From positions 91,241 through 155,240 of the forward strand of contig CALSLK010000010.1 of the NCBI GenBank assembly GCA_943787175.1: a stretch of 64,000 bases of DNA, read 5' to 3'. The position numbers and the translations under genes were made by a program. The notes below the pieces were generated by a model. The model did no database searches. It was given only the letters and a program-made list of their open reading frames with translations, and was not told the origin of the DNA. Positions 1 to 10,123 of this stretch are shown here, piece after piece; positions within the stretch are counted from its first letter, which is position 1, and each line of letters opens with the position of its first letter. Source of the stretch: an uncultured Alphaproteobacteria bacterium. GTDB lineage: Bacteria > Pseudomonadota > Alphaproteobacteria > SP197.

Positions 1-2
1 TG

Positions 3-665
3 GACCCGCGCGGCGTCGGCGAAACCGAACACCTTGAAGGTCCGCCATGGTCGATCCTGGATATGGCGCGTGATGCCGCCGAGCTGATCGAAGCGCAATG
101 CGAAACCCCGGTCATTGTCGCCGGCCTTTCCATGGGTTCGCTTATCGTCCAGGAACTTGCCATCAACTGGCCGCATCTGGTTCGTCTGGCAATTCCCATG
201 GGTACGTTTGCCGTCTCGGAAGGGTTTTCGCGCGAATGGATGGAAGCCGAAATCCGCTATCGGCGGAATCACGGTGACCTGCCGCCTGATTTTGCCACGA
301 CCCATTACGCTGCCTTCATGTATCCGCCCGAAGTGCTGGATGACCCAGAGAAATGGGCTGAACTGCGTGTTGTCACCGAAGCAGCCTACAAACACCGCGA
401 CGGCAAGATGCTCGATGCCCAATGGCAGGCTTGCTGCGATTTCGACACGACGGACCGTTTGCCCGATTGCAAGGTCCCCATGCACGTCATCGGCTTTGGT
501 CTCGACATGCAGGCCCCGCCCTATCTGGGCAAGAAGACCGCCGCACTGGCCGGAAATGGCCACTATCACCGGCTGGAGGGCCTGAGCCACCTCTCGCTTT
601 GCGGCCACAAACATGATGTGGTGAATGCCAAGATCCGGGAGATCATCGAAGGTTTGGATCGCTGA
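3..665 (+). CDS. alpha/beta hydrolase, 5' end outside window
   Basis: The reading frame is already open at base 3 (DPRGVGETEH...), so the N-terminus lies upstream of the window. The visible 220 residues carry an oxyanion-side motif (DPRGVGET) and a nucleophile elbow GLSMGS with Ser as probable nucleophile. A C-terminal His in the segment GLSHLSLCGHK could complete the triad. The fold is alpha/beta hydrolase; the substrate cannot be told. The stop precedes the next gene by about 10 bases on the same strand, so the two are probably co-transcribed. Confidence 0.8.
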   Translation, partial: DPRGVGETEHLEGPPWSILDMARDAAELIEAQCETPVIVAGLSMGSLIVQELAINWPHLVRLAIPMGTFAVSEGFSREWMEAEIRYRRNHGDLPPDFATTHYAAFMYPPEVLDDPEKWAELRVVTEAAYKHRDGKMLDAQWQACCDFDTTDRLPDCKVPMHVIGFGLDMQAPPYLGKKTAALAGNGHYHRLEGLSHLSLCGHKHDVVNAKIREIIEGLDR

Positions 666-675
666 AGGTAGTGCC

Positions 676-1464
676 ATGATTGAAGACATCATCGACCTCG
701 ACCGCTACCCCATTGCTGACTTGGCCAGTCCGGCGGCGCAGGCTCTTGTTGCGCGTGGCCGTGCGCAGTTGGCTGATGACGGATGTTTTCTGTTGGAGAG
801 CTTCATTCGCCCCGAGGCCGCCGAGCGCATGGCACAGGATGCTTGTGATCTGGTGACCGATGGGCATCCACAAACCCGGCTGCGAGACCGGGAGGAGGGC
901 CGCCGATCCGGTTGTTTTGCCTGGCATCGTGACACCCGCGTGTCGATGCGCTGTGTCGGTGGCGATCGCATGGCCAGTGAATCCCCGCTCCAGCAGGTTT
1001 ACCAATGGGATCCTCTGACCCGTTTCATCGGTGCGGTCCTGGAACGCGATCCGTTTTATCGCAGCGCCGATCCCATGGTCGGGAACATGCTGGGCGCTCA
1101 TCGCATTGGTGATGAACTCGACTGGCATTACGACCCCAACGACGGCGTGGTCACACTTATGGTGCAGCGTTCTGTGTCTGGCGGGCGTTTCGCGTTTGCG
1201 CCGATGAACCGCCCTGATGATCCCAACGAGGAAGTTCAGCGCGAGGCGATCGACGCTGTCATGTCCGGGCAATGGACCGGTGTTCGCGAGGTCGATCAGA
1301 TGCCCGGCACCCTCACACTCTTCAACGGCAACCGCTCGCTCCACCGCGTCACGCCGGTCGAAGCCGGGCCTGAGCGCATCATGCTCCTGCTCTCCTATGA
1401 CAGCCGACCCGACCAAATCTTCCGCGACGATATTCGAAACGATTTCTTTGGCAGGGCTTCCTGA
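676..1464 (+). CDS. 2OG-Fe(II) dioxygenase-like protein
   Basis: 262 residues. The segment DWHYDPND gives an HxD-type iron ligand pair, and SLHRVTPV, about 85 residues later, supplies a distal His and nearby Arg, as in 2-oxoglutarate/Fe(II) oxygenases of the prolyl-hydroxylase/PhyH kind. An upstream in-frame ATG at 625 would overlap the hydrolase gene, so I prefer the ATG at 676. It follows the hydrolase directly and may act in the same small pathway. The substrate is unknown. Confidence 0.7.
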   Translation: MIEDIIDLDRYPIADLASPAAQALVARGRAQLADDGCFLLESFIRPEAAERMAQDACDLVTDGHPQTRLRDREEGRRSGCFAWHRDTRVSMRCVGGDRMASESPLQQVYQWDPLTRFIGAVLERDPFYRSADPMVGNMLGAHRIGDELDWHYDPNDGVVTLMVQRSVSGGRFAFAPMNRPDDPNEEVQREAIDAVMSGQWTGVREVDQMPGTLTLFNGNRSLHRVTPVEAGPERIMLLLSYDSRPDQIFRDDIRNDFFGRAS

Positions 1465-1499
1465 TCAGGTCGGCAAACCGGTTGGGTGTCAGCGACGGA

Positions 1500-3596
1500 T
1501 CAGGAACCGTCCACTCTGGCGCGTGCATCAACGGCCACGGTGCCTTTGCCAGTGCGACGCAGGAACAAGGGGTTGATGTCGAGTTCCTGCAGGTTCGACC
1601 CGGCATCCATGGCAAGCCATGACAGGCGTGCGGCGGCATCAGCCAGCGCGTTGATGTCCAGGGCAGGACGACCTCTGACACCTTCCAGCACGGGCCAGAG
1701 TTTCAAGCTTTGCAGGCGTTCTTTCACGCGGTCAGGATGCACGGGGCAGGGCAGCAGGATGACGTCGTCGAGCACTTCGGCTAGGACACCGCCCAGACCG
1801 ACCAGCACCATGGGGCCGAACTGCGCGTCGTTCTGAATGCCCAATATGGCCTCGGCCTCACCGGACGCCATTTCGGAAACCACGCAACCTGCAAGCCGGT
1901 CACCCAGCCGTGTTGCCATATCCTGCCAGGCCAGGGTCAGGTCATCGGCGCTGTTGATACCCAGTGCAACGGCGCCTTCCTCGGATTTGTGAATGATGTC
2001 GGGGCCAAATCCCTTCAGGGCAATGGGCCAGCCTATCGACTCTGCTGCCGCAAGGGCCGCGTCGGGGCTCGCCGCCGCGTGCTCCCGCGTTACGGGAATG
2101 CCGTAACGCGCCAGCACGGCCTTGACCGTGTGTTCGTCCAGCCAGCCATCACCATGGCCCGCAAAGGGTGCATCTGTCGGCAGATCATCAGGGCGCACGG
2201 CAGCCGGGCCGGCTTTTGTGGGTGCCAACCAGGTCTTGAAAACACGCAGTGCTTCGTCGGTTGTCTCGTAGTTCAGAATCTCGAGCTCGGTCATGACCTC
2301 GCGCCCACCGTCCGACGATGAGCCCGGCGTGAAGACCACCAGGGTGGGCTTGCCGGTAGCCTTGCCGGCTTCGGCCAGACTGCGGGCGGACTGGGTCATC
2401 TGTGGCCCTGTCGTGATCATGATCAGGTTGGCAGCGACATCGGGATCGGCGGCAGCGATGGTCAGCCCGCCGTCATCAACATCGATGAAGCTGCGATCTT
2501 TCATGGCGCCCAGATCAAGCGGATTGCCGAGCTGTTCGGGCACATAAACCTCTTCCAGACTGGCTCGGGTTTCAGGCGAAAACTGCGCCAGTCGCAGGCC
2601 GACGTCATCGAACCGATCGGTGGTGATGGCTGCTGCTCCGCCGGAACCGGTGATGACACAGATGCCGTCGCCATTGGGCTGCCCGTAGCGCGAGATCATC
2701 TCGGCTGCCTGCATCATACCGTTGACGTCATCGACCGGCACCACACCTGCCTCGCGGCACATCGCTTCGAGAACGCGCCACGATCCTGCCAGGCTTGCGG
2801 TATGGCTCATGGTGACCCGTGCGCCTTCTTCGGAGCGGCCGGATTTCACCATCAACACCGGCTTGCCGGCATCGCGGCATTGTCTGGCTGCGGCAACGAA
2901 CCGGTCCGGGTTCTTGAAGCCTTCGACATAAAGTGTGACCACCTTGGTGGCTTCGTCCTGCGCCATCCATTCCAGGAAGTCGGCAAGTTCCAGATCAGCC
3001 TGGTTGCCGATGCTGATCGCGCTGGAAAACCGCGCGCCATCGCCTACACCACGGTTGTAGACCGTCGCCATCAGTGCGCCCGACTGGCTGATGAAGCCGA
3101 TACCACCGGGCTCGTGGGCTGAATCCTGCATCGAGGGCGAGGAATTCATGATCAGTCCGGCATGGGTATTAATCAGGCCCAGGCCGTTGGGTCCCACAAG
3201 GCGCATGCCCTGGCTGCGCGCAACCTCGATCATGCGTTGCTCCAGTGCGGCCCCCTCCGCGCCTGTCTCCGTGAACCCTGCCGAGATGACGACACAGCAG
3301 GCAACGCCACTGGCCGCGCAATCTTCGATGTGGTCCATGACAAAGGCGCGCGGAACGGCAATCACGGCCATGTCGACGGGAACATCCGCTTCGGACACGC
3401 GTGGCACACAGGGCAGGTCAAACAGCGTCTCGCGTTTGGGATTGACCGGAATGATGCGGCCTGGAAAGCCCAGGCTCAGCGTGTTGTAGAAGATACGCCC
3501 ACCAAACTTGCGCTGATCCTCGGAGGCACCAATGAATGCGATGGTGCCGGGGTTCATGATCTGGGCAACGGATTGGCGCGGCGCTGGGTTCGTCAC
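1500..3596 (-). CDS. acyl-CoA synthetase, NDP-forming (acetate-CoA ligase family)
   Basis: 698 residues, the length of single-chain ADP-forming acyl-CoA synthetases. The order is an N-terminal CoA-binding Rossmann domain (IAFIGASEDQRKFGG, about residues 18-32), the succinyl-CoA-ligase-like domains with GGIGFISQSGALMAT and a phospho-His segment (MSHTASLAGS), and a C-terminal ATP-grasp domain (from about residue 480). It should interconvert an acyl-CoA, phosphate and ADP with the free acid and ATP. The start is GTG, with a weak purine stretch upstream. It lies 18 bases downstream of the MFS gene on the same strand, so the pair is probably one operon and the transporter may bring in the acid. 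Confidence 0.9.
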   Translation of the reverse strand: MTNPAPRQSVAQIMNPGTIAFIGASEDQRKFGGRIFYNTLSLGFPGRIIPVNPKRETLFDLPCVPRVSEADVPVDMAVIAVPRAFVMDHIEDCAASGVACCVVISAGFTETGAEGAALEQRMIEVARSQGMRLVGPNGLGLINTHAGLIMNSSPSMQDSAHEPGGIGFISQSGALMATVYNRGVGDGARFSSAISIGNQADLELADFLEWMAQDEATKVVTLYVEGFKNPDRFVAAARQCRDAGKPVLMVKSGRSEEGARVTMSHTASLAGSWRVLEAMCREAGVVPVDDVNGMMQAAEMISRYGQPNGDGICVITGSGGAAAITTDRFDDVGLRLAQFSPETRASLEEVYVPEQLGNPLDLGAMKDRSFIDVDDGGLTIAAADPDVAANLIMITTGPQMTQSARSLAEAGKATGKPTLVVFTPGSSSDGGREVMTELEILNYETTDEALRVFKTWLAPTKAGPAAVRPDDLPTDAPFAGHGDGWLDEHTVKAVLARYGIPVTREHAAASPDAALAAAESIGWPIALKGFGPDIIHKSEEGAVALGINSADDLTLAWQDMATRLGDRLAGCVVSEMASGEAEAILGIQNDAQFGPMVLVGLGGVLAEVLDDVILLPCPVHPDRVKERLQSLKLWPVLEGVRGRPALDINALADAAARLSWLAMDAGSNLQELDINPLFLRRTGKGTVAVDARARVDGS

Positions 3597-3614
3597 GGTG
3601 TGCCTCGGGCGTTG

Positions 3615-4805
3615 TCAGTACTGGCGAGGAACGTAGCGCGCGTACCAGGCCATGACGAGCATTCCCAACCCGCCGGCAACAAAGACTGCTGGCAGGGCAA
3701 AGGTCGTCAGCAACAGGGAGAAGATGCCCGGCGGGCCGATCTGGGAGGTGTCGCGGAACGTCGCGAACACGCTTGTCATCTCCGCGCGCTCATAGGGATG
3801 CACGGCACGCAGGAAGAGCATGTTGCCGGCGCCGTCGATCATGCTGGTGGCAAAGGCCGCAATCAGGAACATCGACACGCCCAGCCATGGCGAGCCGGCG
3901 ACCAAAGCAACCAGCAGGCTGCCCAGGCCGGATGCGATGTAGCCAACGATGAGTAGTTTGCGGATGCCCCAGCGGCGGCCGATCCAGGCCCAGAACGGAC
4001 ACAGCATGACGGCGAAGGACCCGGCCGACACCACAAGGCCCGCAACGGTGTCGCCCAGTCCGGCCTCGACGCAGTAGATCGGGCCATAGACAAAAAACAT
4101 CGCCCACCAGCTCGAGCGACCCACTGCCAGGAGCCAGGCCAGGCGCAGACGCGGTTGGACGAAAAAATGGGGAAAGAAACGCAAGGGATTTGGCGGCGAT
4201 GACTTCGCGGCCTGGATCGCCTTGCTGTCGGAAAAGCGCAGGTAGAGGAACACCGCATAAACCGTGCAGGCCAGCACCGCCATGGCGATGAAGGGTGCGG
4301 GACGGCCCAGAAGTTCGGCCATCCAGATGCCGCCGATGGGCCCGATGATGAAGCCCGATCCCATGAACAGGACACGCACGGGCTCGAACCGGCCGAACTC
4401 CTGGCGCGGGATATGGTCCATCATGTAAAGGTTGAACGAGATATCGAAGGCGATGAAGCCGACCAGAAAACAGGTCAGGCCCGCCGCAAAGACAACCCCG
4501 TTTCCCAGCGAAAGCAGAACGGCGGCAAGGCATAACAGGGCGGTGCCCAGGGCCACGACCCGCCGTCGGCGGATCAGATGGACCAGTAGTGGCATCGAAA
4601 GACTGCCCGCCAGTCCGACGAACGATGCTGCGAAGTAAAGGATACTGACCTGCTGGGCTGACCCCATGATCTCCAGTGCCGTCAATGGCAGGATGGTCAG
4701 CGGCAGACCGCGCGCCAGACCCTGTAGACCGTAGAGCACAGCAAACGGCATGGCATTGGGAAGATCGGCGACGCCAAGCCAGACCTGAAGATGAAGCCCC
4801 CGCAA
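3615..4805 (-). CDS. MFS transporter
   Basis: 396 residues with about twelve hydrophobic segments and the basic loop HLIRRRRVVALG typical of the major facilitator superfamily between helices 2 and 3. The chosen start is TTG, because an AGGAG sits 8 bases upstream of it; an ATG 18 codons later has no such site. It is an inner-membrane permease. The substrate is not evident; the downstream acyl-CoA ligase suggests an organic acid (inference). Confidence 0.85.
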   Translation of the reverse strand: MRGLHLQVWLGVADLPNAMPFAVLYGLQGLARGLPLTILPLTALEIMGSAQQVSILYFAASFVGLAGSLSMPLLVHLIRRRRVVALGTALLCLAAVLLSLGNGVVFAAGLTCFLVGFIAFDISFNLYMMDHIPRQEFGRFEPVRVLFMGSGFIIGPIGGIWMAELLGRPAPFIAMAVLACTVYAVFLYLRFSDSKAIQAAKSSPPNPLRFFPHFFVQPRLRLAWLLAVGRSSWWAMFFVYGPIYCVEAGLGDTVAGLVVSAGSFAVMLCPFWAWIGRRWGIRKLLIVGYIASGLGSLLVALVAGSPWLGVSMFLIAAFATSMIDGAGNMLFLRAVHPYERAEMTSVFATFRDTSQIGPPGIFSLLLTTFALPAVFVAGGLGMLVMAWYARYVPRQY

Positions 4806-4895
4806 AGGACACGCTCCTCGCGCTTTCTAGAGGATGTCATGGGACTCCTGATCGCGCCGATGTGCAAGACAATTGCCGCACATGGCAGCGTTGCG

Positions 4896-6719
4896 TCAGG
4901 CTGGTGTGGGTGCCGGTGCGGCTTCGGGCTCGTCCGAGCCCTGCTGCTGACGGCGCCACATTCCGGCGTAAACACCGTCGCGCTTGAGAAGATCGTTATG
5001 GCGGCCCCGCTCCACGATCTCTCCGGCTTCCAGCACCAGAATCTCGTCGGCATCGACCACGGTGGAAAGGCGGTGGGCGACGACCAGGGTGGTGCGACCC
5101 GTGGCGATATCGTTCAGGTTGGACTGGATCGCGCGTTCCGTGTGGGTGTCGAGCGCGCTGGTTGCTTCATCGAAGATCAGGATCCTGGGGTTTTTCAGGA
5201 TCGTGCGGGCAATTGCGACGCGCTGTTTCTCGCCGCCGGACAGTTTCAGGCCGCGCTCACCCACCATCGTGTCGTAACCGTCGGGCAGACCACTGACAAA
5301 ATCATGGATGCGGGCCAGCCTGGCGGCTTCCTCGACCTCTTCCTGGGTCGCGCCAGGGCGGCCATAGGCGATGTTGTAAGCAACCGTGTCGTTGAAGAGA
5401 ACGGTGTCCTGGGGGACGATCCCGATTGCCGCCCGCAGGGATTGCTGCGTGACCTTGCGCAGGTCCTGGCCGTCGATGGTGATGGCTCCGTCAGCGACAT
5501 CATAGAACCGGAAGAGCAGGCGCGAGAGTGTCGACTTGCCGGCGCCCGAAGGTCCGACCACTGCGATTTTCTTGCCGGCAGGTACCATGAAGTCGACATT
5601 CTTGAGGATCGGCCGGCGTGCGTCATAGGCAAAGTTGACACCCTCAAACCGAATCGAGCTGCCGTTTGCTTCCAGGGCCACGGCATCTGGCGCATCGACA
5701 ATCTCCGGGTCGACAGCCAGTAGAACGAACATCGCTTCGATATCGATCAGCGCCTGCTTGATCTCGCGATAAACAAAGCCGAACAGGTTGAGCGGCTGAT
5801 AAAGCTGCATGAGATAGGTGTTGGCCAGCACGAAGTCGCCCACCGTCATGGTGCCTTCGACAATGCCTGCCGCCGACAGAAGCATGACCAGGGTCAGGCC
5901 AACAGAGATGATCGCGGCCTGACCGAAGTTGAGCGCGGCCAGCGACACGTTGCTCTTGACCGCGGCTTCCTCATAGTTCGCCAGACGCTCGTCGTAACGC
6001 TGCGCTTCATGTTCCTCGTTGCCGAAGTATTTCACCGTCTCGTAATTCAGCAGGCTGTCGATGGCGCGCGTGTTGGCGCTGGTATCGGCTTCGTTCATGG
6101 TCCGCCGGAAGCGGATGCGCCACTCCGTCACCAACATGGTGTAGGCGATGTAGACCACCACCGTGGCCAGCGTGATGCCGGCGATGGCGAAATCCAGCAT
6201 GTACCAGAGGATGCCGAAGACCAGCACCAGTTCGATGGTCGTGGGGACCAGGTTGAACAGACTGATGCGGAACAGAAGTTCGATGGCGCGCGTACCACGT
6301 TCGATCACGCGCGAAAGGCCGCCGGTCTGGCGCTCCAGATGAAAGCGCAGGGACAGACGATGCAGGTGGCGGAAGACCTCCAGGATGATCCGCCGGATGG
6401 CGCGCTGGCCCACCCGGGCAAAGATCGCATCACGCGCCTCGCTGAACCCCAGCGAGGCAATACGCGCCAGTCCATAAGCCAGGATCACGCCCACGGGAAT
6501 GATGAGCAGCAGGCCCTCTTCGGCAGACACCAGAGCGTCGACGGCATCCTTGTAGAAGATCGGCACCATCACGATGGCGACCTTGGAAAGCACCAGGAAC
6601 ACCATCGCCACGACTACCCGCGCACGCAGGTTCCATTCCCCTACCGGCCACAGATAGGGCAGCAGGTTCTTCAACGTGGCAAAGCCGCTTTGCTTTGGGT
6701 CGGGTGAAACCGAAGCCAT
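4896..6719 (-). CDS. Atm1/ABCB7-type ABC exporter (fused permease and ATPase)
   Basis: 607 residues: a six-helix transmembrane domain (about 30-330), then one nucleotide-binding domain with Walker A GPSGAGKS, Q-loop, signature LSGGEKQ, Walker B ILIFDEATSALD and switch His (VVAHRLST). The start PYLWPVGEWNLRARVVVAM and the residues following it match the Atm1/ABCB7 heavy-metal and glutathione-conjugate exporter branch. It would work as a homodimer in the inner membrane. It is transcribed away from the following aminotransferase gene and is intact, unlike many of its neighbours. Confidence 0.92.
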   Translation of the reverse strand: MASVSPDPKQSGFATLKNLLPYLWPVGEWNLRARVVVAMVFLVLSKVAIVMVPIFYKDAVDALVSAEEGLLLIIPVGVILAYGLARIASLGFSEARDAIFARVGQRAIRRIILEVFRHLHRLSLRFHLERQTGGLSRVIERGTRAIELLFRISLFNLVPTTIELVLVFGILWYMLDFAIAGITLATVVVYIAYTMLVTEWRIRFRRTMNEADTSANTRAIDSLLNYETVKYFGNEEHEAQRYDERLANYEEAAVKSNVSLAALNFGQAAIISVGLTLVMLLSAAGIVEGTMTVGDFVLANTYLMQLYQPLNLFGFVYREIKQALIDIEAMFVLLAVDPEIVDAPDAVALEANGSSIRFEGVNFAYDARRPILKNVDFMVPAGKKIAVVGPSGAGKSTLSRLLFRFYDVADGAITIDGQDLRKVTQQSLRAAIGIVPQDTVLFNDTVAYNIAYGRPGATQEEVEEAARLARIHDFVSGLPDGYDTMVGERGLKLSGGEKQRVAIARTILKNPRILIFDEATSALDTHTERAIQSNLNDIATGRTTLVVAHRLSTVVDADEILVLEAGEIVERGRHNDLLKRDGVYAGMWRRQQQGSDEPEAAPAPTPA

Positions 6720-6833
6720 GGGGTGGATTGTATTCCTGACTGGGGTGGCGGCGGCGTGCCGCCCATGACATATGGTGCGGCCAACACGGATTCCAAAGGC
6801 ATTGCTTTCGTTTCAACGCGGAGGAGAGCGTTC

Positions 6834-8011
6834 ATGATTGATGTCACAAGAGCAAGGGCAGAAACGCCCGGTATCGAACATCAGGCGTTTTTCTACAACT
6901 CCGGCGCGGGCCTCATGCCCAGGCCCGTGCTCGACGCCCTGCACGAGCACCTCGATCTTGAAGCCAGGATCGGCGGTTATGCCGCAGAGGAAGCTGCCGC
7001 GCCCAAGCTGCAGGCGACCTACGAGTGCCATCGCGCGCATGCTGAACTGCTCGACCGACGAGGTTGCCGTGGTGGAAAACGCCACCGTTGCGTGGTGCCA
7101 GGCGTTTTATGGCCTGGCCCAGGACATGCAGCCCGGCGACAACGTCGTCACGGTGGTGGCCGAATACGCCTCGAACTTCATCGCCCTGCTCCAGACCGTC
7201 AAGCGGCGCGGTATCGAGATTGTCGTGGCCCCCAACGATGCCAGCGGCCAGGTCGATGTCGCGGCCCTGGAGGCCCTGATCGATGACCGCACCAAACTGA
7301 TCGCCGTGACCCACGTCCCCACCTCCGGCGGCCTCGTGACCCCCGCCGCCGAAGTCGGAAAGGTCGCGCGCAGAGCACGGCGTGCCCTACCTGCTGGACG
7401 CCTGCCAGTCGGCCGGCCAGATGCCGCTGGACGTGCAGGAGCTGGGCTGCGATTTCCTCTCGGCCACCGGCCGCAAGTTTCTGCGCGGGCCGCGTGGCAC
7501 CGGGTTCCTCTATGCCAGCAAGGCCATCATGGAACGCCACGAGCCGCCGGTTCTTGATCTCCATTCCGCCGAATGGGTCGCGCCGGACCGCTATGAGATG
7601 GCGGCAACGGCCCGGCGTTATGAGAACTGGGAGAATTACATCGCGGGCAAGGTCGGGCTTGGTGTCGCTGTCGACTACGCCCTGTCTTGGGGCCTGGAGA
7701 ACATCCAGGAGCGCAACCGCCTGCTGGCCGATGACCTGCGTGAACGTCTGGGCATGATCCCGGGTGTTACGGTGCGCGATGCCGGCGTAGACCGCTGCGC
7801 TATCGTCAGCTTTAGCCATGACCGGTACAAGCCCGAGGAAGTCATGCAGCGGCTGGCCGATCAGGGTATCGCCATCGGCAATTCGGCTCCGGGTTCCACC
7901 CGGCTTGATTTCGAAGCGCGCCGTCTGCCTGACCTGTGCCGCGCGTCGGTGCACTACCTCAACACGGAGGAGGAAGTGGCCCTGCTCGCCGCCGCGGTGG
8001 CGGGGCTTTAG
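6834..8011 (+). pseudogene. class V aminotransferase / cysteine desulfurase-like, two frameshifts
   Basis: Start ATG with GGAGGAG 7 bases upstream. The protein reads in three frames: residues 1-70 ([15 protein letters not shown]...), a middle part with [18 protein letters not shown], then from about 7372 the part with the PLP-binding lysine ([16 protein letters not shown]). One extra base near 7030 and one near 7370 explain the breaks (TGCCATC for TGCATC; CGCAGAGCAC for CGCGAGCAC). Corrected, it would be about 390 residues and complete, resembling isopenicillin-N-epimerase/SufS-like PLP enzymes. The gene may be intact in the organism if these are sequencing errors. Confidence 0.8.
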
Positions 8012-8058
8012 AGCCTGATCGCCTCATGTTGCGTACAAGCTGAGGCGTGAGTCCTGCT

Positions 8059-8964
8059 CTAGCCCGGCGCCTGTGCTGGCTTCGAAGTCGGTGCGAGCAG
8101 CACTTCCGCGATGCCCCCGCACAGGATCAGGCCCGCACCGAGAATTTCGCGCCAGCCAAACGGTTCGTTCGCCCAAAGCGCGGCGCTGACGGTTCCGAAC
8201 ACCAACTCGGTCAGGATCAGGATACCGAAGAGGCCAACACCAACGACGCGGGGCGCTCCCAAGATCACGACATTCGTGGGAATGAAAAAGCAGGCCGACA
8301 GAGCCAATAGCCATGGCAGCATGGCGAACAGATCGTCCAGGGCGGGCACAGGCCCCAGGTGCCCGGCAAGCAGGGGTAACTGCACGATACCGACGAGCCC
8401 GCCATAGAAGAAGAACGCAGACAGCATGGGCGTGATGCCTTCCGGCTGCACGGCATCGATGCGGGCGGCGCCTGCGGCAAAGAACGCACCCCCTGCGAGT
8501 GCCAGCCAATCACCTGCGTTGTGCGGCAGGGGCAGGCCGGCTTCCTGACCCAGCACGATCCAGACGCCGGTAACGGCGGCGGAGAGACTGATGGCACGAC
8601 TCCAGTGCGGGAGCGCTCGCGCCATGCCGATTTCCAGAAGCGTCGCCCAGAGCGGCGCGAGGTAGAAGAGAAGCAGCGCACGCATCACGTCGGTCAGCAA
8701 GAAGCTGTTGGCATAACACATGATGCCGCCACCCATGAGCAGACCGATCAGGGGCATGTTCAATCCGGTCGGCAGGCCGCGCATGGCACGCAAGAGGATC
8801 ATCGGGGCCAGCAGAAGAACGCACAGGACGTACTGTGTGAGCGTGCCCCAGCCACCTGTCATGCCGGCATCCTGAAGCATGCGCTGGGGCAACCAGTAAA
8901 GGCCCCAGGAGCCTGCGGCGATGGCAAGAGTGAAAGAAACTAGAGCGCGGCGACTGCGGGTCAT
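8059..8964 (-). CDS. DMT-superfamily (EamA-type) transporter
   Basis: 301 residues with ten predicted hydrophobic helices in two EamA repeats. The N-terminal basic patch is MTRSRR. It is divergent from the GlxA-like regulator across a gap of about 100 bases, a common arrangement for a regulator and its target; control by that regulator is inference. It is probably an inner-membrane metabolite exporter. Confidence 0.88.
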   Translation of the reverse strand: MTRSRRALVSFTLAIAAGSWGLYWLPQRMLQDAGMTGGWGTLTQYVLCVLLLAPMILLRAMRGLPTGLNMPLIGLLMGGGIMCYANSFLLTDVMRALLLFYLAPLWATLLEIGMARALPHWSRAISLSAAVTGVWIVLGQEAGLPLPHNAGDWLALAGGAFFAAGAARIDAVQPEGITPMLSAFFFYGGLVGIVQLPLLAGHLGPVPALDDLFAMLPWLLALSACFFIPTNVVILGAPRVVGVGLFGILILTELVFGTVSAALWANEPFGWREILGAGLILCGGIAEVLLAPTSKPAQAPG

Positions 8965-9067
8965 GAACCTGATTCTCCGATCGATATGACCCGAAGCTAG
9001 GCATCATTTGCACTAACAGGTAGATCGATTTTTGCATCTTTCAGTCGTTTTGTGCCATAAGCGCGGC

Positions 9068-10123
9068 ATGACGAACGATGAGACCTTCGCACCTGGGGAC
9101 GTTCTGCTTGTTGCCGTGCCGGAAACGTCAGGTTCGACGCTCTACGGCATGGTCGACATGCTGTCGGCCACGTCATGGCTTTGGCGCAATCTCGTCGGCT
9201 CGGCACCATGTCCGTCCCCGCTCAGGCCCAGGATTGTGGCGCCAGAGGGTGTACCTTTCCTGTGCAGCAACGGCGTGCCCGTCAGCCCGGAACTGGCCGT
9301 GGAGGATGATCCCGAAGCACCCATCGTGATTGTTCCCGAGCTGTTTCTCGAGCCTGAAAGCACCCTGGAAGGGCGCTACGCCGCGTTGCTCGACTGGCTT
9401 CGTCGTCGTCATGCCACGGGCAGCATGCTCTATTCGTCCTGCTCGGGGTCCATTCTGCTTGCGGCTGCAGGACTGCTGGATGGATGCCCGGCCACCTCGC
9501 ACTGGAGCGACGAGACGCGCTATCGAAAGGCCTACGACAGGGTCGAATTTGACCGTGGGCCGGCCCTTGTCGCGGCGAGTTCCACAATTGTCACGGCAGC
9601 CGGGACCTCATCCTGGCAGGATCTCATGCTTCACATCATCGCTCGCCACTGCGGGCCACGTGAGGCGCTGCAAATCGCCCGCATCTTTCTGCTGCGCTGG
9701 CATACCGAAGGCCAGCTTCCTTATGTCGGTTTGCATCGCCGCGAGCGCCATGCCGACCATGCGGTGCGGGACGTGGAAGACTGGCTTGAACGGCATTTCG
9801 CCGAACCCCAGCCGGTCGCAGGCGTGGTGGCGCGTAGTGCGCTGGCTGAACGAACGCTCAAGCGCCGTTTCAAACGGGCCACCGGCCATACGCTCATCGA
9901 CTATGTCCAGAACCTGCGGATAGAAGAAGCCAAGCGGTTGCTGAGCGAGATGGGGTATTCATCCGAAAAAGTGTCTGCCGTTGTCGGATATGAAAACAGT
10001 GCGTTCTTTCGCCGTTTGTTCAAGCGCTTAACAGGTGTGACGCCGGGCCATTACCGCACGATGTTTGAGCCCATTGCCAACGCAGGAAACCCGCCGGTTC
10101 AGCGCTTTTCTGTGAAACCATAG
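9068..10123 (+). CDS. GlxA-family AraC-type transcriptional regulator
   Basis: 351 residues. The N-terminal half is a DJ-1/PfpI-like domain with a Cys elbow (YSSCSGSILLAAAGLLDG). The C-terminal half (from about 245) is an AraC HTH pair with LAERTLKRRFKRATGH and the second-helix signature VVGYENSAFFRRLFKRLTGVTPGHYR. I start at the ATG at 9068 rather than an upstream ATG at 9032, since family N-termini begin near the first beta strand (DVLLVAVPE). It is divergent from the DMT transporter and is its likely regulator (inference). Confidence 0.9.
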   Translation: MTNDETFAPGDVLLVAVPETSGSTLYGMVDMLSATSWLWRNLVGSAPCPSPLRPRIVAPEGVPFLCSNGVPVSPELAVEDDPEAPIVIVPELFLEPESTLEGRYAALLDWLRRRHATGSMLYSSCSGSILLAAAGLLDGCPATSHWSDETRYRKAYDRVEFDRGPALVAASSTIVTAAGTSSWQDLMLHIIARHCGPREALQIARIFLLRWHTEGQLPYVGLHRRERHADHAVRDVEDWLERHFAEPQPVAGVVARSALAERTLKRRFKRATGHTLIDYVQNLRIEEAKRLLSEMGYSSEKVSAVVGYENSAFFRRLFKRLTGVTPGHYRTMFEPIANAGNPPVQRFSVKP